Source of the DNA: Larix kaempferi
Taxonomy: Eukaryota; Streptophyta; Pinopsida; Pinales; Pinaceae
Length of the DNA stretch: 64,000 bases
Reading direction: 5' to 3'
NCBI GenBank assembly: GCA_027924585.1
Contig: BSBM01000423.1
Location: 2,303,501-2,367,500 of the forward strand
Part shown: positions 49,736 to 62,559 of the stretch, piece after piece
Numbering within the stretch: position 1 is the stretch's first letter
Layout of the letters: every line of letters starts with the position of its first letter
The notes under the pieces: generated by a model
Told to the model about the DNA's origin: nothing
What the model saw: the letters and a program-made list of their open reading frames with translations, nothing else
Databases searched by the model: none
Program-made: the position numbers and the translations under genes

Positions 49736-52700
49736 TGGGGAGGGAGGACACAAATCACCCACGCGGAGGAGGATACTAGGAATAGTTGGAGACACAATTT
49801 CTAAGATGCAATTAACATTTAAGAAGATTCACAATTCAATTCATAGAGAAGGGAGAGGTAGATGTATTATGGTTTGTTGATTGATTTGGGTTCATTTTTA
49901 ATGAATGACTTAGTTTGACTAGTATTTTAGACATTTCAACTTTGATTAGTATTTGAGACATTTTAACTTTACAATTTTAAAGAAGGTGTCATTATAACTC
50001 AAGGAAAGAAGGCTTCATCAACAAAATAACTTTGAGGAAATTTTTTAAAGTATTTTTTCATGATACATGGATAGTAAATGGGTAAACAATGAACTTTGAT
50101 TATAGAACTTAATTTATAGGGGATTAAGGGAATTGAACTTGTGACCTTCCCAATTTTGGGAAGAAATATCATGTCTAGCTTATGACTGCTTGAGGTAACC
50201 CTTGAAGCTATAACTACCTTAATAACCAAAGCCATAGGCTAACATAAACAAGATCCAAATATAGCAATTAACCTAGTGATTTTCCTCCTTCTGTTGATCA
50301 TCTTTTGTCTTACCAAGGTATGGTGACTCTACTTTCCTCAAGGTATAGTGACTCCATGCTCCTCCTCCCCCCTCTTGATAGTGTGTGTGTGTGTGTGTGC
50401 ATGCTTGGGTGGAATTCCATCCTCACCCTCATTATGTGTGTGGTAAAACAAACCCAATGTTTTCTTAACACAGGTGTGGTGGTGATAGTCTTCTAAATTT
50501 TCTCTTTTTCTTTCTTCTTCTTGCTCTTATTACAAGCTCAATATTTCTCTAACCACTTCAAACTAATTTCTTTACTCATTATTCTCGTTAAACTCAATGA
50601 ACTAAGCATGTACATATTCCCCAACTATGGTCTCAATCTTAAATATAAGCATAATTTTCCTTCTTACGTGATCATGAAGACCACCCAAGTGCTTGATGAC
50701 CATGTCTAAGTCCTAGGTTTATTCCAAACTAAAATGCTTGCTTTTGGAACTATGTGTTGTACATTGGTCGACTATTTCCTTGCCCCTACCACTAGTAGTG
50801 CCATCAGAGTTGCTACGCCTCTTTGTAGCTGATAAGGTAAAATTTGGACTTAAGGAGGGCTTTGAATACCTCCCACTTTCCTACCAATGGATTCCTCCTA
50901 CCCTAAGGGTGTGGATTTCCCATGAAGTTTCTGTAAGATATTCTCACTTCTATCTAGCATTTTATGCTCTTCTCAAATTTATACATTATGCACACTAAAT
51001 GAGACTTCTCATTTTGTAACCAATGATTAAATTCAGGTGTGTCTAAGTCACCTTCATAGACATGATCTCGACCTCTACTTCCATTTTAAAATGGTGAAGA
51101 GAAGATGGGTTTTGGGGTTTCTTTTTTCAAGCTTCAATTACTCCTCTTTCCTCAACTCCTATGATATTATAGTTTCTAATGATATTTTAGTTTCTCCAAC
51201 AAGATGGTCAATGCTTTGTTTTCACAAGAACACCCTTATTCTTTGGCATAGTCAAGGACTTATATTTAATCACTCCTGTGACCTGTCACTTTGAAGATTT
51301 TCGTAATAGATGCAAGCAGCCTGTCTCGTATGGGAAAACCAAAACTAAATGAGGGAATATGCTTTCTATTATTTTAAATGGAGATTACCATATAGAATAC
51401 AAAATAGTTCAATCTTTTTTTCTTTTTTTTTCACAACAACACTCTTATTTTTTGGCGAGACTAGGACTTATATTTAATCACTCCTGTTATAGATGCAAGC
51501 ACTCTCTCTATGATTGAAATCTCCCAGCTATTCACAACTTGACCACAACTATGAATCTACATTACTACTATTCTTTACATATGGCTTCTCACTTTCTCTT
51601 ATTTGTTAGTATCCCATCCACACTCATAGTATGTGACATTGTTAACTACAATTATGGTTAGGGTTAGGGTTTTAAAACCTCTTTAGGACATGTTTCGTGA
51701 TGCTTGTAGACATCTTTAGGATTCACACATGTTAGTAAATGTCCATATTAATTTATGTTGAAATGGAACATGTAAGAAATATTTGGACACTTTCTTTCCA
51801 AAAAAAAAAAATCATATAATAAACTTTATGTGGCCCCATTTTATTCATTGACCTTCTTAAATTTTCACTTTTTTAATATTAAAAAGAAAATTTACTCATT
51901 TTAATTTTAATGTGTTTTTAAATTTCTACTAATAACAATAATTCGAAATACATTATTCTCTTTTTAAAAATAACAATATGTTTTATTTTTCAATTAAAAA
52001 TAAAGAAAAAAATACAAAACTATTAAAAATATGTGTTTCCTCTTTAAAAACTATGAATTCAAATATAAAAAATAAAATATATACACCTTTCTGATTTTTA
52101 AAAATTACATATACAAAACCCAAAACATCCACATTCACGATAATTTTTAAGTATTCCCAACTTTGAATGAATTGAAACATGCGAGCACATCTCAAAAGGG
52201 TTGACATTTTAATAGTTTACTAACAATATACAAAAACCACTCAAATAATAATAATAAAATAAGAGCTTGAAAATGCTACTCCTGTAAAAAAGTAAGTTTG
52301 GAAAGACAAGTCAGGCAATGATAATACATTATGGAACCATTTTCCACATATTAGCTTGTCCATATATTTAAATTGATTTTTCTATTTTTCATTTCCCAAG
52401 TGAAATATAGTAACTTACAGTTTAATTTATGTCAATTTTTAATTAATTTATTCATGATTGGTTAAAAATAGTTGAAGTTATCCTCGAAATTTGGCATGGG
52501 GATTTTAGTTGTCACTTGTCCCCCTCAGGGTTGTTGCAAGATCTTGGAAATAAAAACCTGTGGTTCTACACTATGTCTGGTCCGTAGTCTGATGAATCAC
52601 ACGGACATTGTTGTACCCAATTTGAAAGGCCAACAAAGATTTATTACATACACTGATGGCATTGAAAATTACACTTACGATAGTCACAACTAGGGTTGGT

Positions 52701-53300
52701 ATTTGACGGGAAAATGCCTGTCACGGGGCATTTTTCCCATCAAATACAATTCAATTATTTTTCAAGCCATCTTGATCAATGGGAAACTAGTAAACCAAGA
52801 CGTATTTTTTACGATTAATAAATTTTTCAAAACGTCATTAATTATTGGGTATAGGCTTCCAAATTGGATGTAGGCTAAGGTTTAGTCTCTTGTTTCATTT
52901 CTATGGCCTTAGTTTGAATTGCTTTACTTTCATTATTGCTATTTATTATTGGCCCCGAGCAGGTCTTGCTTATTAGATGCTCTAATTATCATGTACCACT
53001 CACACGAGGGTAGGAATTTCAAAAATTCCTCACCCATAAAAAATGACTCTTTCTACACTATATAAGAACCTTTTGATAGGAAGTACAAAATATAGGCCGT
53101 ATTTGATGGGCAAAATTCGAACTTTGACGCATGGTAGAGCCCACGCGATTTTGATGGTTTGCATTCAATATACGTTCATTGTGAATCATGCTGTTCTCTC
53201 GATTTCAAGATTCCTTTAATTTTAAACTGAGTAAACTAATTGCATTAAAGTAAAACACGTTATACAACTTGACGAGAACCCGACATTGTTATCGTTTTTT
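49736..53300. other. Spacer, no gene identified
   Basis: 50260-51300 is less AT-rich and has fragmentary plus-strand frames with several stops, but no recognisable motif. A (TG)n run lies at 50380-50400. 52470-52580 weakly resembles 61300-61500 (TTATCCTNGAAAT and a later TGTCACTTGTCC-like block). Confidence 0.5.
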
Positions 53301-54265
53301 GGAGGGTCAATTTTAGTAGTTGTTTTTACCTCCGTTTTAGAAAGTGTGTATAATGGTAGCACCATTCTTTATTTTGAGCCATTTTTTTGCGATTTTGAAA
53401 TTTCTTGGTCATAAGAAAACTATAACTTTTATTTACAAGTGCATTTTTTCAAAGTTTACAAAAAAAATATACATTTAGTATCTAGTTATAATTAAAAATA
53501 CATACATTTTTGAATTTTTTAACATTTAGAAGCTAGCTAGAATGAGAAATATATACATTTTGGAAGTTTTTTATTTAAACTTTTCTCTTAAACAAGTCAT
53601 TTTTTAGGCAAATTTGTAAAAAAAAGAAAAGAAAATAAAGACATTTCAAACAATTTTTAATGTATTTTCAAAGCTTTTATTTATAAAAATAATATTATTT
53701 AACATTATTTCCATAAAGTGATAATTCACATAAACTCAACAAACAATATACCATATATTTGTAAATGACATATTAAAAAACGTAATATAAAAAGTCCAAA
53801 CATTACAAAAATATCTTATAAATATTTTGTCATATTTGACATTTTCCTCAACCACATGAAACTAATCAAAAAATTATCCAGGCCAAAATCTTCATCAAAA
53901 TTGACATTTTGAACACCTTGACTCTCTTCCTAAACCTCAATATGCTCTTAATAAACTTTAAAAACTATATCAAATTATTTAAACCCCATTAAAAAATATT
54001 AAAACAAACAAATATAAAAATATATAATTTAAATTTAGAACATAATACAATAAAAAAGAATCATAATAAAAAAATTTAAATATATAAATGTTTTAAAATA
54101 TTAATAATTTAACCATAAAAAGAAACAATAATCAAAAAAACATATAATAACACATCATACCCATATATATAGCATCACATATATAATGTAACTAAATATA
54201 AAAATAGCATATAATACCACATTAAAAAACATATATAAAACAAAACAATAATTAAAAAAGCAAAA

Positions 54266-54268
<3 letters not shown>
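53301..54268. other. Highly AT-rich spacer
   Basis: Long A and T runs and no supported gene. Confidence 0.6.

Positions 54269-54301
<33 letters not shown>
54269..54301. repeat. (AT)n microsatellite, left
   Basis: About 33 bp of uninterrupted AT dinucleotides. It lies roughly symmetrically with 54583-54628 around the foldback between them. Confidence 0.9.
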
Positions 54302-54302
<1 letters not shown>

Positions 54303-54385
54303 CATTTCCTATTACATATCAAAACAATAATTAAAAAACCAAAGCCAAAATTTATACATATAATAATACATGTTTTAAGGTTTAT

Positions 54386-54559
54386 CATATGTTTTAATGT
54401 TTTCGTTCATGATATGAAGTATGGGTTTGGCTTGGGGAAAGCGATTCTTAGAATTGCACCACCCCTAAGTGGTAGCGCCACCACTTGGGGGCAGCACGAT
54501 TCTGAGAATCGCCCTCCCTAAGTCTAACCCATACTTCATATCACACATGAAAACATATG
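54386..54559. repeat. Foldback of about 174 bp with a short loop
   Basis: Left arm 54386-54473 and right arm 54480-54559 are near-complementary. GATATGAAGTATGGGTT (54411-54427) inverts exactly to AACCCATACTTCATATC (54526-54542), GCGATTCTTAGAAT pairs with ATTCTGAGAATCGC, and ACCCCTAAGTGGT pairs with ACCACTTGGGGG. The loop is about six bases. This fits a small foldback transposon (MITE-like) or a precursor-like hairpin RNA. Confidence 0.8.
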
Positions 54560-54579
54560 GATTGAAAACAAAAACGAAC

Positions 54580-54582
<3 letters not shown>

Positions 54583-54628
<46 letters not shown>
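54583..54628. repeat. (TA)n microsatellite, right
   Basis: About 46 bp of TA dinucleotides, followed by TTTTGGGGGGAGG. Confidence 0.9.
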
Positions 54629-54631
<3 letters not shown>

Positions 54632-54659
54632 GGGGGAGGTTTTTGGTTTAAGATATATA

Positions 54660-55060
54660 TATAATATGCCTTATTTTATATGTATAATATTTCTGGTGTT
54701 TTAGTATTGTTTTATGTTGTGTTATTTTGTGTATATTTTTTGGTTTTTGTTTTTTATATTGTTTTATTTTTTATATATGTTTCAATGTTTTGTATTTTTA
54801 TTAGTTTTTTTGTGTGTGTGTGTGTTTTTATATTATTTTTTATTTTAATATTTGTTTTTCAAACATTTTGTTTATGGTATTAAAGTATAATATAATTTTT
54901 TTATTCTTTTTAAGAATAATTTAATTGTATTTTAGCATTGTTTAATTTTTTTTTGTTATTTATTTGTTTTTAAATGTATTGTATGTTTTTTGGTGTTTTT
55001 TTTGTTATTTAATTGTTTTTAATGTGTTTAATGTTTTTTTTTGTATTTTTGTATTTTAAT
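54660..55060. repeat. T-rich low-complexity tract
   Basis: Strand-asymmetric T/G-rich sequence with almost no C. The open frame at 54680-54883 (Phe, Val, Leu, Tyr) is an effect of composition. Confidence 0.75.
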
Positions 55061-55239
55061 TTTAGGAGTTTTTGTTGAATGATGTCAGTTATTAGGGTCA
55101 TAATTTGTAATAAGATGTAATTTTAATTTTCTTTTTTAAAAATGTGATTATGGGAGAACCACTTTTTGATTTAGAGGTTAATTTAGGGTTTTGATTGCAA
55201 CCGCATCTGTTCGGATTTCAAAAGAGTTGTAATTTTAGC

Positions 55240-56060
55240 TCTGAAAAAAATGTGCTACTGGTAGCACCATTTTTCAAATCGATGGTTGTTTTTGTTGTTT
55301 TTAATACAAAAATATGAGCTTTTATCGCTAGAGTTCTCATTTTGAGTGTAAATTTCTTGTCAAGTTGTATAACTTGTTTATGGCATATGAAATGTTGAGC
55401 GTACATGAAGATCTAGATGGTGCACTCTATGATAGTAGAGAATAATATGGGTCATCTACATCTTCATCCAGTCATTCATCTAAAGAAAATATAGCTTATG
55501 ATGGTGTGTTGGAATCCATGTCTTGATTTGAATATTTGCACATGAAACATTTTGTCTTTTTTATTAATATGCCATTGTTTGTATGGAAACTCTAAAGGAG
55601 TGCTTGAATTTTGATATGAATTACTTCTATGTCTTATGGTTTAATATATGATTTTATGATGAATATCATAATTTTTTTTTATTGAAAAGTGTGGTCAAAT
55701 TATTTCTTGAATAATTTTTGTTTAACTCAGTGCAAATTTTATATAGTGTTACTAAGAGATTAAATAAGCACAATTTTCAATTATGATAAAATCATATAAT
55801 AATGTCATTTTTTGAAAAAGTGTGTTACCAGTAGCATTAGTTTTCAATTTAAAGCTTGATTTTAAGGCTTTTGCAAACAACAATAACAAATGTTTTGGTT
55901 CATTTCTATATTTTTGACCCCAAATCAAAAGGTGGTGCTACCGGTAACACCATTTTTTTATTCGGGATTTTTTTGGGTGTTTTTTATGAAAAAATATGGG
56001 TTTTTATGGCTAGAGTTTTTGTTTTGAGTATAAAGTTCTTGTCAAGTTGTATAACTTGTT
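55240..56060. repeat. Diverged repeat family, two copies here and one near 41.4-41.8 kb
   Basis: Both copies contain GTGCTAC(T/C)GGTA(G/A)CACCATTTTT, then an AAATATG-GCTAGAGTT-TTTTGAGTATAAA(G/T)TTCTTGTCAAGTTGTATAACTTG series (about 55250-55380 and 55930-56060). 41740-41830 shares TTTTTATG, CTAGAGTTC and AGTATAAAGTTCTCG. This is an unclassified interspersed repeat. Confidence 0.6.
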
Positions 56061-56096
56061 CTAATTGAATTGCAATGATAAGGTCGAATAAAATTG

Positions 56097-56180
56097 GGCC
56101 CTAGTTGGCAAGTTATTGCGGGCCAGAGGTTAGGGGTTCAATTCATTCCTCGAGGTACTGCCCACAGGGTGAGGCCTCCT
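56097..56180 (+). mobile_element. tRNA-derived SINE-like sequence
   Basis: GGGCCCTAGTTGGCAAGTTA resembles an A box and GGGGTTCAATTCATTCC a B box (consensus GGTTCGANTCC), about 35-40 bp apart, as in tRNA genes and SINEs. No acceptor or anticodon stem closes properly, so it is not called a tRNA gene. No poly(A) or T tail or target duplication was verified. Confidence 0.4.
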
Positions 56181-57226
56181 CAGGTGATTTAATTTGATTG
56201 AGGAATTGACTCCACTGAAATTGATATTAAAGCATGCGTTGCTTTAAACGAAATCTATTTATAAGTGTCTCTTGTAATAATTTTCTTCAAATATTTTGGA
56301 TTCTATAGAAATTTCAATATGTTTATGAAATTTTTATAATGTTTTAAATATAATATTTATTAACTTAAATATTTGAAAAATAAAAAATAGATTTCAATAA
56401 TATTTTAATTTATTATCGTTTAATTTTAAATTCACAAATTTTATCCTTTTTACAACATATTTATCACAAAACTAAAATTAATTAATAAAAACTAAAGAAA
56501 TAATTTACACTATCATGTATTTTTCTATATATCAATTTAATGATTATTTGTGTGAATTAATTCACTACGAAGATTTAGTCTTCACTCTCGGTCTTGACAA
56601 TCGTATAGGTTGATATTTTTGGTTTTGATTATTTTATAAATTGTCATTAATGTTTATTGGTTGGCCCTTTATGATATGTGTATGGCTAGATAAGTGGTGT
56701 GGGTCGGTGGTAGTTTAAACGAAGGAATTAATCGAGTCGTCCACCACTACCTCGTGCGTGTTATATACTTTGAAACTAAGTATCAACAAATTATTAAGGT
56801 AATTTTTTTTTAAAACTTTATTAATAATCTAAAAATATGTTTTAATGAAATTATTCTTGTTTTCTTAACATAAAATTGTTTTTGTTATTTTGATATTTAG
56901 CTTAGTTAACACTTATGATTGGACAAAGACTACAATCTATATAGGAATATTGACATGTAAATAGGGTTTTATTGTGGGAAACTCCCAATCCCACTTTGTA
57001 CACCTCCAATACTTGCAAGTTAAAACTTACAATTTTGGACCTCTTCCACAAAAGCATATTGAGAATAAAATTGAACCCCATGGTTGTCAATTTGAACAAC
57101 AAAATTTCATCACATACCCATGACCTAAGTTTCATTGGTTCTATATTTATGGTCAAGATTTCAAGTGTAGTAAGCATATGCTTATTATGAATTGCAATGT
57201 GTACAATCTCGTACAATTTGAACAAT

Positions 57227-57485
57227 GTCACACAATCTCGTTCTAGAATTGCAATGTGTATTTTAATGAAGTGCCTCCACAAAGGGCATATCTCATACAA
57301 TCTCGTTCTAGAATTGCAATGTGTATTTTAATGAAGTGCCTCCACAAAGGGCATATCTCATACAATCTTGTTCTAGAATTGCAATGTGTATTTTAATGAA
57401 GTGCCTCCACAAAGGGCATATCTCATACAATCTCGTTCTAGAATTGCAATGTGTATTTTAATGAACTACCTCTACAAAGGGCATA
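57227..57485. repeat. 65-bp tandem repeat, four copies
   Basis: GCAATGTGTATTTTAATGAA begins at 57251, 57316, 57381 and 57446. Each unit continues to CTCATACAATCTCGTTCTAGAATT. Copies 1-3 are nearly identical, and copy 4 diverges at its 3' half. A partial unit lies at about 57194-57250. Confidence 0.9.
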
Positions 57486-57910
57486 TTATATTTATTTGTC
57501 TTTTCAACACAATTCATGCAGTTGTTTCTTTATTCCAACCCACATGCAAGGATCTAGATTTCTTAGAGTACATGATGAACGAAAAACATAGGTAAATGAG
57601 TCTATTGTTATCTCTTAATTAAAAATTATTTACTTTTTAATAAAAACATTATTAATGAAAGGTATTTTTTTTAATAAAACATCATTGTTAAAAGGCTTAT
57701 TTTTTCACCAAAATGTTGTGTGATGGGGAAGATAGATGTTCAAAATGTCAAAAAATTTAGTATGAAAGACTAAGATTAAATGAAATTCCAACACTCATCA
57801 TGACATTGAAAATTACACCGATGGTGCTGGAATACACGTGATCGCCGACGAATTGACGTTGGCTATATAAACAGCGCTGGTGAGAAATTAATAGTTTCCC
57901 TTTCTAGTAC

Positions 57911-59706
57911 TGTAACAGGACCAATATCATAAAGAAAAGTGCAATGTCCCTTTTTGAGTTTCTATGAAAATAGTGAAAATTTCAATTTTTCCCTAGTTCA
58001 ACCTTTGACTAGTTATGATGTCTTGGTCTCCAAATTGCTCCGATTGCTCCCCAATCTTCGGAGAAGGTGTACGGATGATGTTAGAACATAAATATGAAGT
58101 GCAGGGATGATTTTGGACCTTTAAAATACTTCTTCAAATCCTCTTTTAATTCTGGCCAATGTAGGGAACCTGACTAGCAATTTGGGGTTCAAATCCCCCC
58201 TGGGTAGATGCTGAAAATGGCTCGTCAAGTGTTGTTGGATCCTTTCGAATTTCAGGACATGAGTAGGGGATGCTTAGGGGACATTATTAAGGTCTCATAT
58301 GCATCACTATTCAGGTTATAAAGTCTATAATAGATCTCTTCAAATCAGGTACAATATCCTAGTTTCGACCTTGGGGGAAATGATAGGCCAACTTCTCCAA
58401 ATGCTATGAAACTGAACAATATGACTCCAAAATCTTAGGAACTGAACATGAGACTTGTAATACACATTATTAACAGTCCATATATCATCATTCCATCAGT
58501 GGTTCACTTATTCATTCGAAATTATCATCACAACATTGACAAACATCAACATTGTAGGGAAAAAGCACCATTTTCTCATTAATGATCAGATTTATATATT
58601 TCCACTTGGAATATCGACATGAAACTTTCTGTGGATGAATAACGGAGAATTTAAATCATATTAAAAAATAAACAGGGCATTGGAAGCTCCCCCAAAGAGT
58701 ACAATATCTCACCAAGCGCGCCTTCCCTTAAGGATCATGAATATGCCAAGCAAACTGAAAATGGTTGGAGGAATGAGATGAACCAAAGGTGACCACGATC
58801 TGTCTTGTAGCTTACATATGCAACTTATGACTCCATTAAATCTCCCATGAAAGGTCTAAATGGTCTTTCCACATACCAACTGGGATGGGAATCTTTCACC
58901 CACGAAATTGGCTAAGGAAAGTAGAGAAGCACTCCACTAGTTCTCTTCACAAATGAAAATTCTCAAAATGATCAAAATATCCTCTCTTACTTGATCCCTA
59001 TATTTTATAAACAGCCTTATCCTTCTAAGGTTCCAGTTCCAATCAAAGACTCCAATCAAATTTGAATTAGGGAGAGGTTCATGATTTGCCATGTGTCCTC
59101 CACTTCCTAGTCTTCCACCTTCCACCAATTCGAGTAGGAACCCTTTGAGATTCCCTAACTCCCATGAGCGCTGTCTTGGCTGTTATTTTTAGGCCTCACA
59201 TGTCATAATGGTCAGATGTCATCATTCAGGTCTACAATTTGGCATAGGTGTCATAACATCTGCATCATTATTGTCATATAGGTTAGGGAATCTAGTCCAA
59301 GTGTCCAATATCTCCGCATTTGACTCTTCCTCTTCTATGGGAGCCACACTTCCATCCCAATTCAACCTATGATGCATATTTCCAAGTGTATGAGCCTTCC
59401 AACTCCTCCCAAGAACCTTAGGCTTCCCATGGATTCAAAATTACAAGAGGAGGATGCCATGTGTCATAGAAATTCTGGCTTGTGTGCCCCCCACAACCTC
59501 CATGTGTCTTTATGAACCATTGCCACTTTGATTTTCCCTTGTGTTTATTTATTTTTCACATTTATTAAATATTTATTCCATTATAATGTCCAAACACCAT
59601 TTATTAGCTCCCTTATTGCAAATCCTCATGTCTCCATCCAACCTAGGGAACTAGTAAGATTGATGAAATTTCCCTGTTATGAATTTATTTGAATAGGGAC
59701 ATTACA
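57911..59706 (-). mobile_element. Probable solo LTR (1.8 kb)
   Basis: The block starts TGTAACAGGACC and ends AGGGACATTACA. On the minus strand it reads TGTAATGTCCCT to TGTTACA, with TG...CA ends, and it is less AT-rich than its surroundings. AATGTCCCT near the left edge inverts AGGGACATT at the right edge. A minus-strand TATAAAATATAG box lies near 59010. The flanks (AGTAC and AAAAA) do not match, so no target duplication supports it. No coding frame is present. Confidence 0.45.
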
Positions 59707-59715
59707 AAAAACTTG

Positions 59716-59895
59716 CGTGTCTCTAAGCTTAAACCTGTTATGATATAAAAATAAATACTAATGACTTTGAAAACAGTGCCATGAATAATCAGGTTTGTCT
59801 CTAAGCCTAAACCTATTGTGAAATAAAAATAAATACCAATGACTTTGAAAACAGTGCCATGCCATAATCTTTATAGATCTATGACTTTGAAAACG
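59716..59895. repeat. Short direct repeat, about 80-bp period
   Basis: GTCTCTAAGCNTAAACCT, then AAATAAATACNAATGACTTT and GAAAACAGTGCCATG, occur at about 59720 and 59800. A partial third ATGACTTTGAAAACGTTGAC lies at 59880. Confidence 0.75.
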
Positions 59896-62260
59896 TTGAC
59901 AACTGCGATAATCTTTGGGTTGACTACGTATATGCCACGACTATGTGAAAGGGACTTTTATACATACATAGACTCTAAACCATACAAAAATAAAAATAAA
60001 AAATTGTTACTTAGTCATCGGGAATGTGTCAAGGTGAATAACATGTGTGTTTTGTGTAAACGATGCCAAGTGGAGAATATATAAGTTGACCATGTATGTT
60101 TAATGGTTTCATAGTATAGAAAAGGATTATCATATATAAATAATGTATGAATAATCATAGTATATGATAAGGAATCTCATATATAATTGGAGAGAGAATT
60201 AACAAATGAATTATTTACATACAAAGATGAAAAAGCACTTTCAAATGACTCTTTTAATATACCATACCATATGGTCTATGGTCTATGCATTTAATGTATA
60301 TGCATTGTAGTTTGTAGTTTAATGAAGCTATATTTTTTAAACCAAAATTACAAGGTGATAATGTTTCTATGACCTTGGTGCAAGTTGGTGACAATGTTTA
60401 ATGTTTATGTGATTTTGCTTCTTTTCACTTGCAATTGCAACGGCACAACGATAAAGAAGAGGAGGTAAATATATCAAATTTGATGGTTTTTTTTGTTTTG
60501 TTTTTTATTTTATTTTTTATTGTTTTTTATTTTGTTTTGTATTGTTTTTTGTTTTTGTTTTTATTTTTGTTTTTTGTTTTTGTTTTTAAGTTTTAGAAGG
60601 ATCGATGTGAGAGATTTGGTTTGTCATTCATTTCTACGACACTCATTATGATGGTGTTATTGTGTCTTTCTTCTAAAACAAAGTGTTGAACTAGTCTTGA
60701 TCATCCTTTGGTAGCTTCCAATTAAACATTGAAAAGGAAATCAATAATTATCCTTGGTTGAAGGGCGGGATTATATTTAGTGTTGGGATCTGTTAAGCAA
60801 AAGTTTGTTTAATGCAAAAATAGGAATGGATTTTTCGACGAGGAGAAAATTCCCAAACTTTGGGTAAGAAAATGCCTAGCTCTTTTGTCAAGGAAACTTA
60901 ATGTTTGATATCATAGTCAACAATCACTAATTTCATGAAATCCCAAGTATGAAAATGTGTTGCTTATATCTAGGGTTGAGGCTATAGTTTGCAGAACATG
61001 AAATCTCTTGAACTATTCTAACTTTTCAATAACCAACAAAATTTTGATAGCCAACGCTCTAGTTTTAAATGGAAAAAATCCAAAGACTCAACTAAATTTC
61101 AAATAACTAAACGCTTCAAATCACCTCATCTCGAACCAAATTTGAAATATCCTCACTTCACTTTTGTTATCAACTATCCTTCTTCTCTAAAAGGTGGAAT
61201 CTACAATTGCAGGGACATTACCACTATGTGGCTCTTGTTTTTATTAATTTTGTTTTTTTATAAAAAATAATATTCTTTATTTCTATTGGGTTAGCAGGTG
61301 TGAGATTATCCTTGAAATATGGAGCGAGGGTTCGGCGGCTGGCTTCCTGTGACTCTTGGTAATGTTTTCGGGTAAATGTTTCCACCATACAACAATTGCA
61401 TTTTTCATAACTTTAGATTTTGGTAACTTTTGATTTTTTATTCATTTCAATTTCTTTAGCGGTCGATTTTGATTGCCACATGTCCACTAGTATCTTGACA
61501 ACATTGAATTCTATACTATGTTAGAGGTATGAAAAAGACTGTCGAATAAATGGAGATTGATACTCCATATACAAAACCTCACTTCATTTGTGCACGATCT
61601 ATCTGTTGGTTAGTGTATCCTTTGAGGAGATCTATAGTCCTTCTTTGCATGGCGTACTGCGTGATCATAGCCATGTTACTAGTCCAACAACAACATGGGG
61701 AAACCTTTGACTTCTAAGAGCACTTCATGATATCTTAAGACACTCTTGGAGACAATGCTGCATGAATGGGGGCTTAAAGTTCTCATCATAGAACCATTGT
61801 GAGCCTATAATGGTAGTATGGGCCTTGGATAAAATTGCACCGTGGAGTAAGGATCTCCACCCACGTCTCAGAAAAGATATTTTTGAGTCAACATTGATCA
61901 CCAACCTTCTTGCTTCAATATGATATTTATTGCCATTCTACAATGTAGTGCTTGCACTGCATTCTTTGTTTTCTTTTGTTTTTCAGCTACACCTTAGCTT
62001 CACTTTTTGCTAGTCATATGGATTTATCTTAGCTTAAACTTGAATTATTCCTTCATTGAAAACTTCATGGATAACCTCAGTGGCATCTTGACATAGCCCA
62101 AGCATACCAACTTCTATATAAACATATTTATATATTTATATATTTTAGCTATACACCATTGAAATCACCATTAAAAACTTCATTAGTGCTAAATTGATTC
62201 TTTTGATTTTACTTGTTAATATCTTCTTCGCATAGAGGCCAATCCCTACTCCTCACATTA
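59896..62260. other. Spacer, no gene identified
   Basis: Contains a T/G low-complexity tract at 60486-60590 (TTTTTG runs). Fragmentary frames only. Confidence 0.55.
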
Positions 62261-62300
62261 TCGTGCAGGTTGTCACAAACATTGCCCCTTGCGACTCTTT

Positions 62301-62556
62301 TGCGACTCTTGTTATTATTTTTATTTATTTTTTATCCATTTCAATACAATAATATGTTTATTTTTTTCTACAAAGTTCAAGGTCAAGAGGGTAATTGTAT
62401 CAATCACTCAAACTACATATAATAATCCCTTGCGACTCTTGTTATTATTTTTATTTATTTTTTATCCATTTCAATACAATAATATGTTTATTTTTTTCTA
62501 CAAAGTTCAAGGTCAAGAGGGTAATTGTATCAATCACTCAAACTACATATAATAAT
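62301..62556. repeat. 130-bp tandem duplication, two near-perfect copies
   Basis: TGCGACTCTTGTTATTATTT begins at 62301 and 62431 and both copies run to ACATATAATAATC. No difference was seen by eye over about 126 bp, so the event is recent. It lies about 560-815 bp upstream of the receptor-kinase start codon. Confidence 0.92.
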
Positions 62557-62559
62557 CAA

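Noticed and set aside
50738-51294. Adjacent plus-strand frames as a multi-exon gene
   Set aside because: Several stops, no splice borders that restore a frame, and no recognisable motif.
51652-51674. GTTAGGGTTAGGGTTTT, telomere-like
   Set aside because: Two units only, with no array. Chance or a common plant motif.
52470-52700. Similarity to 61300-61500 as a duplicated exon
   Set aside because: Only short blocks match, the frames disagree, and no splice sites support an exon.
54680-54883. Phe/Val/Tyr-rich membrane-like frame
   Set aside because: Produced by the T-rich low-complexity tract.
56097-56180. A functional tRNA gene
   Set aside because: Boxes are present but no acceptor stem, anticodon arm or terminator T run pairs correctly.
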